Under the pieces are notes generated by a model. That model was given only the letters and a program-made list of their open reading frames with translations, did no database searches and was not told the DNA's origin. DNA of 64,000 nt, from assembly GCA_020049465.1 (NCBI GenBank), contig JAIFKS010000011.1, forward strand, positions 1 to 64,000, given 5' to 3'. Shown one piece after another: positions 30,693 to 39,807 of the stretch (its first letter is position 1; each line of letters opens with the position of its first letter). This DNA comes from a bacterium (GTDB taxonomy: Bacteria > Krumholzibacteriota > Krumholzibacteriia > LZORAL124-64-63). Made by a program: the position numbers and the translations under genes.

Positions 30693-32113
30693 TGAAGACC
30701 TATGAAAAGTCCGCCGGGTTCTTCCCGGTTTTCGAACGCAAGAGCGGTCCGGCCAAGGACGCCACGCACTATTGTCCCGGCTGCGGGCACGGCAACGTGC
30801 ACAAGATGATCGCCGAGGCGCTGAACGATCTGGGCCTGATCGACCGCTCGGTGTTCGTCTCGCCGGTCGGTTGTTCGGTGTTCGGTTACTACTACTTCAA
30901 CTGCGGCAACTTCCAGGCCGCGCACGGGCGCGCGCCCGCCGTGGCCACCGCGGTCAAGCGCACCAATCCCCAGGCGATCGTCATCTCGTACCAGGGCGAC
31001 GGCGACCTGGCGGCCATCGGCACCGCCGAGACGATCCACACCGCCAACCGCGGCGAGAACATCTGCGTGTTCTTCGTGAACAACGCGATCTACGGCATGA
31101 CGGGCGGCCAGATGGCGCCGACGACCATGATCGGGCAGCGTTCGACCACCACGCCCCACGGCCGGATCGAGGCCCTTCACGGGAACCCCATCCGGATGGC
31201 CGAGATGCTGGCCACGCTGCCGGCGCCGACCTACATCGAGCGCGTGGCCATCGGCGACAGCAAGCACATCATGAAGGCGCGCAAGGCCATCCGGAAGGCC
31301 CTGACGATCCAGGCCGAAGGGCGCGGCTACAGCTTCGTCGAGATCGTTTCGGCCTGCCCGACCGGCTGGAAGATGGATCCCGTGCATTCGCGCGACTGGC
31401 TCATCGAGGAGATGCTGAAGGTCTTCCCGCTTGGCGTGTTCAAGGACGAGAGCGAGAACCGGGACGAGAATTCGTGGCTGCGCCGCTGTGACGCCTACGA
31501 TCCGGCGAAGGTCGACGAGTATCTGGACCGCCTCAAGAGCACGCTTGGCGACGCCGCTCCCGTGGCGTTGACGAACGACCTGCACTGCAAGTTCGCCGGC
31601 TTCGGCGGCCAGGGCATCCTGACGCTCGGGCTGCTGCTGTCGCAGATCGGGATGCGCGCGGGCCAGCATGTCAGCTGGTTCCCGGCCTACGGACCGGAAA
31701 TGCGCGGCGGCACCGCCAACTGCTCGGTGAACGTTTGCGGCGGTCGGATCGGAACGCCGCTGGTCGACACCCCGAACCTGCTCGTGGTGATGAACCAGCC
31801 GTCGCTCGACGCCTTCGCCGACCAGGTCATCGACGGCGGCACGATCATCATCGACTCGACCATCGTCGAAGGCCGTCTCGATTCGACGCGGTTGCGCCAG
31901 GTCCTGATCCCGGCCACCGCGATCGCGGACGAGGTCGGCACCGCCAAGGTCGCCAACGTGGTCGTGCTGGGCGCGCTCGTGGCGGCCACGGACTGCTTCC
32001 CGCGCGAGTTCTGCGAAGACACGCTGCGGGCGGCGATCAAGAAGCGCAGTCTGGTGGACATGAACATCGATGCGTTCGGACGCGGCTATGAATTCGTGAA
32101 GAACGCCCGCTGA
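30692..32113 (+). CDS. 2-oxoacid:ferredoxin oxidoreductase, fused beta and gamma subunits
   Basis: A 473-residue fusion. Residues 1 to about 280 form the thiamine-diphosphate-binding beta subunit: CPGCGHGNVHK supplies cluster or active-site contacts, and GDGDLAAIGTAETIHTANRG with NNAIYGMTGGQ forms the Mg-TPP site. From about residue 290 the gamma subunit follows (FAGFGGQGILTLGLLL, then FPAYGPEMRGGTANC). Separate beta and gamma genes are common; the fused form occurs in Vor-type enzymes of several anaerobes. With the ferredoxin and alpha subunits it makes a complete enzyme. ATG 30692 overlaps the previous stop by one base. Confidence 0.92.
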   Translation: MKTYEKSAGFFPVFERKSGPAKDATHYCPGCGHGNVHKMIAEALNDLGLIDRSVFVSPVGCSVFGYYYFNCGNFQAAHGRAPAVATAVKRTNPQAIVISYQGDGDLAAIGTAETIHTANRGENICVFFVNNAIYGMTGGQMAPTTMIGQRSTTTPHGRIEALHGNPIRMAEMLATLPAPTYIERVAIGDSKHIMKARKAIRKALTIQAEGRGYSFVEIVSACPTGWKMDPVHSRDWLIEEMLKVFPLGVFKDESENRDENSWLRRCDAYDPAKVDEYLDRLKSTLGDAAPVALTNDLHCKFAGFGGQGILTLGLLLSQIGMRAGQHVSWFPAYGPEMRGGTANCSVNVCGGRIGTPLVDTPNLLVVMNQPSLDAFADQVIDGGTIIIDSTIVEGRLDSTRLRQVLIPATAIADEVGTAKVANVVVLGALVAATDCFPREFCEDTLRAAIKKRSLVDMNIDAFGRGYEFVKNAR

Positions 32114-32139
32114 CGGGCGCGCACAGCAGGGAGCAGACC

Positions 32140-33270
32140 ATGATCATCGGTATTCCCCGCTCGCGACTGGCCGACGAGCACCGGGTGGCGCTGCCGCCGC
32201 GCGTGGTGGCGGAACTGACCGCGCGCGGCCAGGCCGTGCACGTGGAGGTGCGCTCGGGACTGGGCGCCGGTTTCACCGACGAACAGTACGAACAGGCCGG
32301 TGCGTTCATCGCCCACAGCGCCGAAGAGATCTGGGGGCGGGCCGACCTGGTGGTCAAGGTGGGCAAGCCGCAGCCCGACGAATATCCGCTCATCCGCGAG
32401 GGCCAGATCCTGGCTTCCGTGATGAACCTGGCGGCGGCCGAACGGAGCCTGATCGACCTGCTGATCGAACGGGGCTGCCTGGCCCTGGATTTCGTCACGA
32501 TCCAGGAGGACAACGGCAACCTGCCGGTGCTGCGGCCCCTGAGCCAGATCGCCGGGCGCATGGTGCCGCAGATCGCGGCGCGCTATCTGCAGACCGATCA
32601 CGGCGGCCTGGGCATCCTGCTGGGCGGCGCGCCGGCCGTGCCGCCGGCAGAGGTCGTGGTCATCGGCGCGGGCACCGTCGGTCGCAACGCCGTGCGCGCC
32701 TGCGTGGGCGCCGGCGCGCGCGTGACGCTTCTGGACAGCGACTTCGGGCGCATCACCGAACTGGACTGGACGTTCCCCGGCCAGGTCACGACGTTCCTGG
32801 CCAGCGAGTCCACGATCCGCAAGGCCCTGTCCTACGCGGACGTCGTGGTGGGCGCCGTGCTCATCCCGGGCGCCCGCACGCCGCACCTGGTGACGCGCGA
32901 AATGGTCGGACTGCTGCGCGAGAAGAGCCTGGTGATCGACATCTCGGTCGATCAGGGCGGCTGCTTCGCGACGAGCCGGCCCACACGCCTGTCCGATCCG
33001 ACCTATGTCGTGGACGGTGTGACGCACTTCTGCGTGCCGAACCTGCCGAGCCTGGTCGCGCGTTCCGCGAGCTACGCGCTGGGCGGGGCGATCCTGCCCT
33101 ATCTGGCGGCCATCGCCTCGCTGGGGCCGGCGGCCGCGCTGGCGGCCGACCCGGCGCTCGCGCGCGGGGTCAACCTGATGGAGGGCCGCGTGACGCAGCC
33201 CGGGCTGGCTGCCGCGCACGGTTGCGACTGGACGCCGGTGGCCGATCTGCTGGGCGGGGGCCGCCCATGA
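32140..33270 (+). CDS. Alanine-dehydrogenase-like protein with altered active site
   Basis: A 376-residue member of the alanine dehydrogenase/transhydrogenase-alpha superfamily. The order is that of Ald: MIIGIPRS start, EHRVALPP with Arg15, the NAD Rossmann motif [13 protein letters not shown] near residue 172, and [12 protein letters not shown] with Asp271. Other substrate-site positions differ from alanine dehydrogenases: the Lys at position 75 is Gly (KVGKP), the catalytic His96 is Asn (SVMNLAA), and no Glu stands near 118 (LDFVT). It is therefore probably a dehydrogenase for a different 2-oxoacid or amino acid, or a non-catalytic relative. Its place between a 2-oxoacid oxidoreductase and a CoA-transferase suggests it supplies or removes the 2-oxoacid. 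It overlaps the next gene by four bases (ATGA). Confidence 0.8.
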   Translation: MIIGIPRSRLADEHRVALPPRVVAELTARGQAVHVEVRSGLGAGFTDEQYEQAGAFIAHSAEEIWGRADLVVKVGKPQPDEYPLIREGQILASVMNLAAAERSLIDLLIERGCLALDFVTIQEDNGNLPVLRPLSQIAGRMVPQIAARYLQTDHGGLGILLGGAPAVPPAEVVVIGAGTVGRNAVRACVGAGARVTLLDSDFGRITELDWTFPGQVTTFLASESTIRKALSYADVVVGAVLIPGARTPHLVTREMVGLLREKSLVIDISVDQGGCFATSRPTRLSDPTYVVDGVTHFCVPNLPSLVARSASYALGGAILPYLAAIASLGPAAALAADPALARGVNLMEGRVTQPGLAAAHGCDWTPVADLLGGGRP

Positions 33271-34592
33271 GCTGGATGGCCCGTTACCGCGAACGACTGC
33301 GCACGCCGGGCGAAGCCGTGGCGGCCATCGCCTCCGGCGAGCGCGTGTATCTGGGCTCGGGCTGTGCCGCGCCGCATGAGTTGATCACGGCGCTGACCGC
33401 CCGCCACGAGGATCTGCGCGCGGTGGACATCATCCACCACCTGACCCTGGGCGACGCGCCGTACATCGCCCCGGGCATGGAGGAGAGCTTCCATCTGCGC
33501 GACTGCTTCGTCGCGTCCAACACGCGCGAGGCCGTCAACGAGGGGCGCGCCGACTTCATCCCGATCCATCTGCACGAGATGCCGCGCCTGTTCCGACGCG
33601 GCCTCATCCCGCTGGACTGGGCGCTGATCCAGGTGAGCCCGCCGGATGAACACGGCTTCTGCTCGTTCGGCATCGAGGTGGGCGTCACCAAACCGGCGGC
33701 ACTGGCGGCGCGCAATATCGTCGTTGAAGTGAACCGCCGGATGCCCCGCACGCTGGGCGACAGCTTCATCCACGTTTCGAAGATCGAGGCTTTCGTCGAG
33801 GTCGACCGCGACCTCGACGAACTGCGACCGGCGCCGCCCACCGAGATCGAGCGCGCCGTCGGCAGGCATGTGGCGGGGATGATCGGCGACGGCGCCTGCC
33901 TGCAGTTGGGGCTCGGGGCCATCCCCAATGCCGTGCTCGGGTTCCTCGGCGACCGGCGCGATCTGGGCATCCACACCGAGATGATCACCGAGGCGCTGCC
34001 CGGTCTGGTGCAGAGCGGCGTCGTGACCGGCGAGCGCAAGACGCTGCACCCGGGAAAAGTGGTGGCCGGATTCATCATGGGAACGCGCGCGACCTACGAC
34101 TTCGCCCACGACAATGCGCTGTTCGAGTTTCATCCGACCGACTACGTGAACCACCCGGCCACCATTGCGCGCAACCACGGCATGATCGCCGTCAACAGCG
34201 CCATCGAGGTGGATCTGACCGGCCAGGTCTGCTCCGACTCGATCGGCGAGCGCATCCACAGCGGGTTCGGCGGACAGGCCGATTTCATGCGGGGCGCGGC
34301 GCTGGCCGAAGGCGGACTGCCGATCATCGCCCTGCCGTCGACGACCGCCGACGGCACCCGGTCGCGGATCGTACCGGTGCTGGAGCCGGGGGCCGGCGTG
34401 GTGATCACGCGGGCCGATGTGCACATGGTGGTGACCGAGTACGGGGTCGCGCCCATGCTGGGCCGCAGCCTGCGCGAACGGGCCGAAGCGTTGATCGCGA
34501 TCGCCCACCCGGACTTCCGCGAGTCGCTGCTCGCCGCCGCTCGGCGCCGCGGCGCCTTCGGCCGCGTCTGGCCGGGAGGCCTGCCCGGCTGA
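33267..34592 (+). CDS. Acetyl-CoA hydrolase/4-hydroxybutyrate CoA-transferase family protein
   Basis: A 441-residue class-I-type CoA-transferase that swaps CoA between an acyl-CoA and a carboxylic acid. The first half has VYLGSGCAAPHELI and the acyl-binding loop; the second has LGIHTEMITEALPGLV, where Glu238 matches the catalytic glutamate of 4-hydroxybutyrate CoA-transferase, and GFGGQADFMRGA with the GxGG oxyanion motif. Acceptors in this family include acetate, butyrate and 4-hydroxybutyrate. After the 2-oxoacid oxidoreductase it could release the branched acid or salvage CoA, conserving the thioester energy. ATG 33267 overlaps the previous stop (ATGA). Confidence 0.92.
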   Translation: MSWMARYRERLRTPGEAVAAIASGERVYLGSGCAAPHELITALTARHEDLRAVDIIHHLTLGDAPYIAPGMEESFHLRDCFVASNTREAVNEGRADFIPIHLHEMPRLFRRGLIPLDWALIQVSPPDEHGFCSFGIEVGVTKPAALAARNIVVEVNRRMPRTLGDSFIHVSKIEAFVEVDRDLDELRPAPPTEIERAVGRHVAGMIGDGACLQLGLGAIPNAVLGFLGDRRDLGIHTEMITEALPGLVQSGVVTGERKTLHPGKVVAGFIMGTRATYDFAHDNALFEFHPTDYVNHPATIARNHGMIAVNSAIEVDLTGQVCSDSIGERIHSGFGGQADFMRGAALAEGGLPIIALPSTTADGTRSRIVPVLEPGAGVVITRADVHMVVTEYGVAPMLGRSLRERAEALIAIAHPDFRESLLAAARRRGAFGRVWPGGLPG

Positions 34593-34639
34593 TCCGGCGG
34601 CCCCCTCCGCAGGGGCTGACGTTGACACCGGAGGCGATC

Positions 34640-34711
34640 ATGGACAAACTGTCCGTTGGTCCGCAGCCGCGTCCGGCGGCCGCGGGGTGCCCCTGGACGG
34701 GAGTTCCATGA
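34640..34711 (+). CDS. Short leader ORF upstream of the NtrC-type regulator
   Basis: ATG 34640 is preceded by GGAGGCGATC, a stronger ribosome site than that of the regulator itself. The 23-codon frame begins MDKLSVGPQPRP and ends WTGVP, and its stop TGA (34709-34711) overlaps the regulator ATG at 34708 as ATGA. Such an arrangement allows translational coupling or attenuation. The peptide is Pro-rich (five Pro), which could slow ribosomes. It may also be chance; no homologue is known to me. Confidence 0.4.
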   Translation: MDKLSVGPQPRPAAAGCPWTGVP

Positions 34712-36099
34712 CGCAGATCGATCCGAATGCCCCCGAAGGAACCGCCGCCCCGGTGGAAGAGGCCTCCGGCGCCACGATCCTGGTCGTCGACGACGAACCG
34801 GAGTTGTGTCGCGCCCTGAGCAAGCTGCTCGGACGCAACGGCTTCCAGGTCGTGACGGCCGGCAACGGCGAAGAGGCTCTGCTGCAGTTGCGCCGCCAGG
34901 AGATCCACCTGGTACTGTCGGACCTGCAGATGCCGCGCATGGGCGGCCTCGATCTTCTGAAGGCCGCCCAGATCATCTCCCCGGCCACCGAATTCGTGAT
35001 CATCACCGGCCACGGTTCGATCGAAACCGCCGTCGATGCCATGAAATCCGGCGCCTACGACTTCATCGAAAAGCCGTTTTCCACCTCGACCACGCTGAAG
35101 GTCGTCCGCAAGGCGCTCGAGAAGCAGAACCTCGTGACGGAGAACCGGCAGTTGAGGCGCCGCCTGGAGGAGATCCAGGGAATTTCGGACATCATCGGCC
35201 GCAGCGAACCGATGCGGCGCGCCATCGCCACCGCGCGGCAGGCCGCGCCCAGCAGCGCGACCATCCTGATCACCGGCGAGAGCGGCACCGGCAAGGAGGT
35301 TTTCGCTTCCGCCATCCACCGCTGGAGCGACCGGGCGCGCCGCAACATGGTGACCGTCAGTTGCGCAGCGCTGCCCGAGACGCTTCTCGAGGCGGAACTG
35401 TTCGGGTACGAAAAGGGTGCCTTCACGGGGGCCGTGGCGCGGCGCAAGGGCCGTTTCGAACTGGCGGACCGCGGCACGCTGTTCCTGGACGAGGTGGGGG
35501 AGATGAGCCCGACCACCCAGGTGAAGCTGCTGCGCGTGCTCCAGGAAGGCACGCTCGAACGCCTGGGAGGGGGCGAGACGGTGGCCGTCGACGTGCGGAT
35601 CATCGCCGCGACGAACAGCGATCTGCCCACGCTCGTGGAAACGGGGCGTTTCCGGGAGGATCTGTACTACCGATTGAACGTGATCAATCTGGAGTTGCCG
35701 CCGCTGCGCCGACGCGGGGACGACGTGACCCTGCTGGCCAATTTCTTCCTGGCCAAGTACAACAGCAAGAACGGCAAGCAGCTGACCGGCTTCACACCGG
35801 CCGCCCTGGAGGTCCTGGGACGTTACGGCTGGCCCGGCAATGTGCGTGAACTGGAGAACGCCGTCGAGCGCGCCGTGGTGCTGTGCCGCCAGTTGCAGGT
35901 CGACGTCGACGCGCTGCCGCCCAACGTGGTGGCCGGACGGGCCCGGCTGGAGCAGATCGTCATCCCCATCGGGACCACGCTGCGGGATGCCGAGATGGAA
36001 CTGATCCAGGCTACGCTCGAGAGCGCCGGCGGGGACAAGGAGATGGCCGCCAGGATTCTGGGCATCGCCGCCCGGACCATCTACCGGCGCCTCCAATAG
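34708..36099 (+). CDS. NtrC-family sigma-54-dependent response regulator
   Basis: A 463-residue activator. The receiver domain spans about residues 20-140 (ILVVDDEPEL, phospho-acceptor Asp in LVLSDLQMPRMGG, FIEKPF with Lys). The AAA+ domain (about 155-390) has Walker A GESGTGKE, the sigma-54-contacting loop YEKGAFTGAV and Walker B GTLFLDEVGEM. A Fis-type helix-turn-helix ends the protein (ESAGGDKEMAARILGIAARTIYRRL). It should be phosphorylated by a histidine kinase and open sigma-54 promoters. No kinase gene is adjacent. ATG 34708 (after GGGAG) is preferred to an in-frame GTG at 34687, and it overlaps the end of a short leader ORF. Confidence 0.95.
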   Translation: MTQIDPNAPEGTAAPVEEASGATILVVDDEPELCRALSKLLGRNGFQVVTAGNGEEALLQLRRQEIHLVLSDLQMPRMGGLDLLKAAQIISPATEFVIITGHGSIETAVDAMKSGAYDFIEKPFSTSTTLKVVRKALEKQNLVTENRQLRRRLEEIQGISDIIGRSEPMRRAIATARQAAPSSATILITGESGTGKEVFASAIHRWSDRARRNMVTVSCAALPETLLEAELFGYEKGAFTGAVARRKGRFELADRGTLFLDEVGEMSPTTQVKLLRVLQEGTLERLGGGETVAVDVRIIAATNSDLPTLVETGRFREDLYYRLNVINLELPPLRRRGDDVTLLANFFLAKYNSKNGKQLTGFTPAALEVLGRYGWPGNVRELENAVERAVVLCRQLQVDVDALPPNVVAGRARLEQIVIPIGTTLRDAEMELIQATLESAGGDKEMAARILGIAARTIYRRLQ

Positions 36100-36116
36100 G
36101 GCGCCGGCGGGTCCGC

Positions 36117-36145
36117 TTGACCCGTTTTGAGGACGAGGCTATATT
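36117..36145 (+). promoter_or_regulatory. Promoter for tRNA-Leu (and possibly the tig-clpPX-lon run)
   Basis: TTGACC (36117-36122), a 17-base spacer and TATATT (36140-36145), 41 bases before the tRNA. This is one of the two best sigma-70 matches in the window. Confidence 0.65.
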
Positions 36146-36186
36146 CCGGCGGCCCGCACCGTCGGCCCGGATTGTCCCCAGGTATC

Positions 36187-36271
<85 letters not shown>

Positions 36272-36443
36272 GGCAGCACTGGAAAATTGCTGTGTCCTGA
36301 CCATTGCCGAATGTGGCCGCGCCTCGCGATTCCGGCGACGCGACCAGTCCGTGGCCACGCGTTGCGACCCTGGCCACGCGCCGTGCCCGGAAGCCGACCA
36401 GCGCCGGGCCGTTTTCACATTCCATCCGCGAGGACCGTGACCC

Positions 36444-37784
36444 ATGTCCGAGAACCAGACCGGCGCCGACCGGCCCATCACCACCACTGTGGAATCGCCC
36501 GAGCCCTGCCGCCGCGTGATCCGCGCCGAAGTGGCCCGCGCGATGTACGACCGTGAATACGCCGACCGGCTCAAGAAGGCTGCTCGGACGCACCATCGCC
36601 CGGGCTTCCGCAAGGGACACACGCCGAAGGCGGTCCTGGAGCGCGAACTGGGCGACGCCCTGCGCGCCGAAGCCGTCGAAGCGCTGGTGCCGAAGGCGTG
36701 GATCAGCGCCGTGCTCGAGCACAAGCTGGCCCCGGTAAACGACCCCGCGCTGGAGAATCTCGAATTCAAGGACGAGGGTCCGTTGAAGTTCGACCTGGTG
36801 GTGGAGGTCCGGCCCGAGATCACCCTGAAGGCTCTGGACGGTCTGCCGGTGAGCCGTCGCCAGGTGACCGTCGCCGAGGAGGACGTGGAGCGCGTGATCG
36901 AGCGGCTGCGCGAGGCCCGGGCCACCTGGGAAAAGGTCGAGCGTGAAGCGGTCGACGGCGACCAGGTGACGCTGGACCTGATCCCCGGCGACGACCAGGG
37001 CCAGTTCGACGAGAACCGGACGATCGCCGACCAGCGTTTCGTCCTGGGCGCCGAGCACAATCTGCCGGCCTTCAACGAGCGGCTCGCCGGCTGCGCCGCC
37101 GGCAGCGAACGGATCGTCGAGGTGGAGTACCCGGCGGACCACCCGAATCCCGCCCTGCAGGGACGCCCGGTGAAGTTCCGCTGCCTGATCCGCGAAGTGG
37201 GCCAGAAGAAGCTGCCGGACCTGGACGACGCGTTCGCAGCCACCTGCGGCCCGGTCCAGGATGTGACGGGCCTGCGGGAGGACATCCGGCGCGATCTGGA
37301 GAAGGAAGCCGCACGCCGCGTGGCCCAGGAACTGGACATCCAGCTCCAGGCGGAACTTCTGAAGCGGCACGAGGTTCCCCTGCCGTCGTCGATGGTCGAA
37401 AAGTACCTCGAATCCGGCCTGGCCGAATTGCACCAGCGCAACGCCCGCTCGGGACGGCCCAACACGGCCCAGGAAGACGCCGAGTACCGGGAGCAGGGCC
37501 GCTCGCACGCCGAGCGCGCGCTGCGGGGCATGCTCCTGCTCGAAGCGGTCCGCCGTCAGGAAGGCATCAAGGCGGACAAGGAGGCGGTCGATGAACGGAT
37601 CGCCGAGATCGCGGCCGAGAACGGTTTCGAGATTGACCGGTACCGTGAATTCGTCGACAGTGGCGACGAACGGGAACGGATCGAGTACGACCTTCTCGAG
37701 CGCCGCACGTTTGATTTCCTGCTGTCGCGCGCGGTGGTCCAGGACGTACCCGCGGACATGGATGTCCTGAGCGATAAGGAGTGA
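36444..37784 (+). CDS. tig: Trigger factor (ribosome-associated chaperone)
   Basis: A 446-residue chaperone that binds nascent chains at the ribosome exit tunnel. The N-terminal ribosome-binding loop is [13 protein letters not shown], close to the usual GFRKGKxP with His replacing Lys. The middle PPIase domain (about 160-255, [10 protein letters not shown] ... [13 protein letters not shown]) and the long helical arms with [13 protein letters not shown] follow in normal order. The protein is highly charged. Its TGA lies two bases before the clpP start, and AAGGAG at the end of tig acts as clpP ribosome site, so the genes are coupled. Confidence 0.95.
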   Translation: MSENQTGADRPITTTVESPEPCRRVIRAEVARAMYDREYADRLKKAARTHHRPGFRKGHTPKAVLERELGDALRAEAVEALVPKAWISAVLEHKLAPVNDPALENLEFKDEGPLKFDLVVEVRPEITLKALDGLPVSRRQVTVAEEDVERVIERLREARATWEKVEREAVDGDQVTLDLIPGDDQGQFDENRTIADQRFVLGAEHNLPAFNERLAGCAAGSERIVEVEYPADHPNPALQGRPVKFRCLIREVGQKKLPDLDDAFAATCGPVQDVTGLREDIRRDLEKEAARRVAQELDIQLQAELLKRHEVPLPSSMVEKYLESGLAELHQRNARSGRPNTAQEDAEYREQGRSHAERALRGMLLLEAVRRQEGIKADKEAVDERIAEIAAENGFEIDRYREFVDSGDERERIEYDLLERRTFDFLLSRAVVQDVPADMDVLSDKE

Positions 37785-37786
37785 CG

Positions 37787-38398
37787 ATGCTGGTTCCCAT
37801 GGTCGTTGATCAGACCAGTCACGGCGAACGCGCCTACGACATCTATTCGCGGCTCCTGAAGGACCGCATCATCTTTCTGGGCTGGCCGGTCGATGACAGC
37901 ATCGCGAACCTGGTCATCGCCCAGATGCTCTTCCTGCAGGCCGAGGACCCGGAACGGGATATCTACCTATATATCAACAGTCCTGGCGGCAGTGTGACCG
38001 CAGGTCTTGCCATCTACGATACGATGCAATACATTACGAATGATGTGGTTACCATCTGCATGGGGCAGGCCGCCAGCATGGGTGCGGTTCTGCTCGCGGC
38101 CGGCAAGCATGGCAAGCGGTCGGCGCTGAAGAACTCGCGGGTGATGATCCATCAGCCTCTGGGAGGCAGCCAGGGCCAGGCGAGCATGATCGAGATCTAC
38201 ACCCGGGAGATCCTGAGCATCCGGGACAAGCTCTACGCCATCCTCGCCAAGCACACCGGCCAATCCCTGGAGAAAATCGCCGCCGACAGCGACCGTGACT
38301 TCTTCATGTCAGCCGAGGAAGCGTGCTCGTACGGGATCGTCGATAAGGTGATCGAGAGCCGCAGCGAGATCGAGTCCGACAAGGCGAAGAAGAAGTAG
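37787..38398 (+). CDS. clpP: ATP-dependent Clp protease proteolytic subunit
   Basis: A 203-residue serine protease that forms the double-heptamer chamber fed by ClpX or ClpA. The catalytic triad is complete: Ser97 in GQAASMGA, His122 in RVMIHQP and Asp near 171 in [12 protein letters not shown]. The handle region and [17 protein letters not shown] segment match the family. ATG 37787 follows AAGGAG; a GTG at 37781 is in frame but overlaps that site. Cotranscription with clpX, 39 bases downstream, is expected. Confidence 0.97.
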   Translation: MLVPMVVDQTSHGERAYDIYSRLLKDRIIFLGWPVDDSIANLVIAQMLFLQAEDPERDIYLYINSPGGSVTAGLAIYDTMQYITNDVVTICMGQAASMGAVLLAAGKHGKRSALKNSRVMIHQPLGGSQGQASMIEIYTREILSIRDKLYAILAKHTGQSLEKIAADSDRDFFMSAEEACSYGIVDKVIESRSEIESDKAKKK

Positions 38399-38437
38399 GG
38401 GCCGCAACGGCCCGCGGGGCGCGGTCGGGGAGCAGGG

Positions 38438-39700
38438 ATGAAACGTCGCCAGAATGGCAGTCCGCAGATGATCAAATGCTCCTTCTGTGCCCGCGGGCAG
38501 GACGAAGTGGCGAAGCTCGTCGCCGGGCCGTCGAGTGTCTACATCTGTAGCGAGTGCATCAAGCTCTGCAACGACATTCTCGAAGGCGAGATGCTGGACG
38601 AGGCGGCGCTGGCGCCGCCGAAGTTCCCCAAGCCCCGCGAGATCCGCGAATACCTCGACCTTTACGTGATCGGGCAGGATGAGGCCAAGGTCAGCCTGTC
38701 GGTGGCCGTCTACAACCACTACAAGCGGATCCACCAGAAGGTCACCGGCGACGGCGTCGAGATCGACAAGAGCAACATCCTGATGCTCGGCAGCACCGGC
38801 ACGGGCAAGACGCTGCTGGCGCAGACGCTGGCGCGTTACCTGAACGTCCCGTTCGCCATTGCCGACGCCACGGCCCTGACCGAGGCCGGCTACGTGGGCG
38901 AGGATGTCGAGAACATCCTGGTGCGTCTGCTGCAGGCCGCAGACTACAACATCGCCGCAGCCGAACAGGGCATCGTCTACGTCGACGAGATCGACAAGAT
39001 CGGGCGCAAGAGCGGCAACCCCTCGATCACGCGCGACGTATCGGGTGAAGGCGTGCAGCAGGCGCTCCTGAAGATCCTCGAGGGCACGGTGGCCAATGTG
39101 CCGCCGCAGGGGGGGCGCAAGCACCCGCAGCAGAAGTACCTCGAGGTGAACACGCGCAATATCCTGTTCATCTGTGGAGGCGCTTTCCAGGGGCTCGAGA
39201 AGATCATCGAGCGCCGGGTCGGGCGCAACACGCTGGGGTTCGCCCGCACCGAGGAGTACACCAAGCGCGAGGAACGCGAGGAGTTCTTCTCGCTGGTCGA
39301 GCCGCAGGACCTGATGCAGTACGGTCTGATCCCCGAACTCATCGGCCGCCTGCCGGTGGTCACGAGCCTGAAGGAACTGGACCGCGACGCGATGATCCGC
39401 GTCCTGTCCGAGCCCCGCAACGCGCTGACCAAGCAGTACCGCAAGCTCCTCGACATGGAAGACGTCGAGCTGGTCTTCGAGCCGGCGGCCCTCGAGGCCA
39501 TCGCCGATCTGGCCATCAAGCGCAAGACCGGCGCCCGCGGCCTCCGCTCGATCCTCGAACGCATCATGCGCGGCACCATGTACGAGGTTCCGTCGCTGGA
39601 CGACGTGCGACAGGTCGTCATCACCCGCGAATCGGTCGATAAGCAGACCGAGCCGGAGCTGGTGCTCGGCGAGCCGCCACTGGACATCAAGGAAGCCTGA
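38438..39700 (+). CDS. clpX: ATP-dependent Clp protease ATP-binding subunit ClpX
   Basis: A 420-residue AAA+ unfoldase that delivers substrates to ClpP. The N-terminal zinc-binding domain has [18 protein letters not shown] and [10 protein letters not shown] (four Cys). Walker A is GSTGTGKT near residue 120, Walker B is [11 protein letters not shown], and the pore loop GYVGEDV and the ClpP-binding IGF-type loop region ([14 protein letters not shown]) follow; the latter reads LGFAR rather than exact IGF. Sensor-2 is [13 protein letters not shown] ten-residue Lys/Arg-rich extension precedes the usual start; ATG 38471 could be the real one. Confidence 0.96.
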   Translation: MKRRQNGSPQMIKCSFCARGQDEVAKLVAGPSSVYICSECIKLCNDILEGEMLDEAALAPPKFPKPREIREYLDLYVIGQDEAKVSLSVAVYNHYKRIHQKVTGDGVEIDKSNILMLGSTGTGKTLLAQTLARYLNVPFAIADATALTEAGYVGEDVENILVRLLQAADYNIAAAEQGIVYVDEIDKIGRKSGNPSITRDVSGEGVQQALLKILEGTVANVPPQGGRKHPQQKYLEVNTRNILFICGGAFQGLEKIIERRVGRNTLGFARTEEYTKREEREEFFSLVEPQDLMQYGLIPELIGRLPVVTSLKELDRDAMIRVLSEPRNALTKQYRKLLDMEDVELVFEPAALEAIADLAIKRKTGARGLRSILERIMRGTMYEVPSLDDVRQVVITRESVDKQTEPELVLGEPPLDIKEA

Positions 39701-39807
39701 TCCCGCACGCGCTCCGGCCTCGACGGGGTCGCCCGGTTCCGCCGGCGCGGTCCCGTCGCTGGCGTCGCCGGACGTCGCGCGCGTGGACCGCCTTGCCAAG
39801 GAGTACA

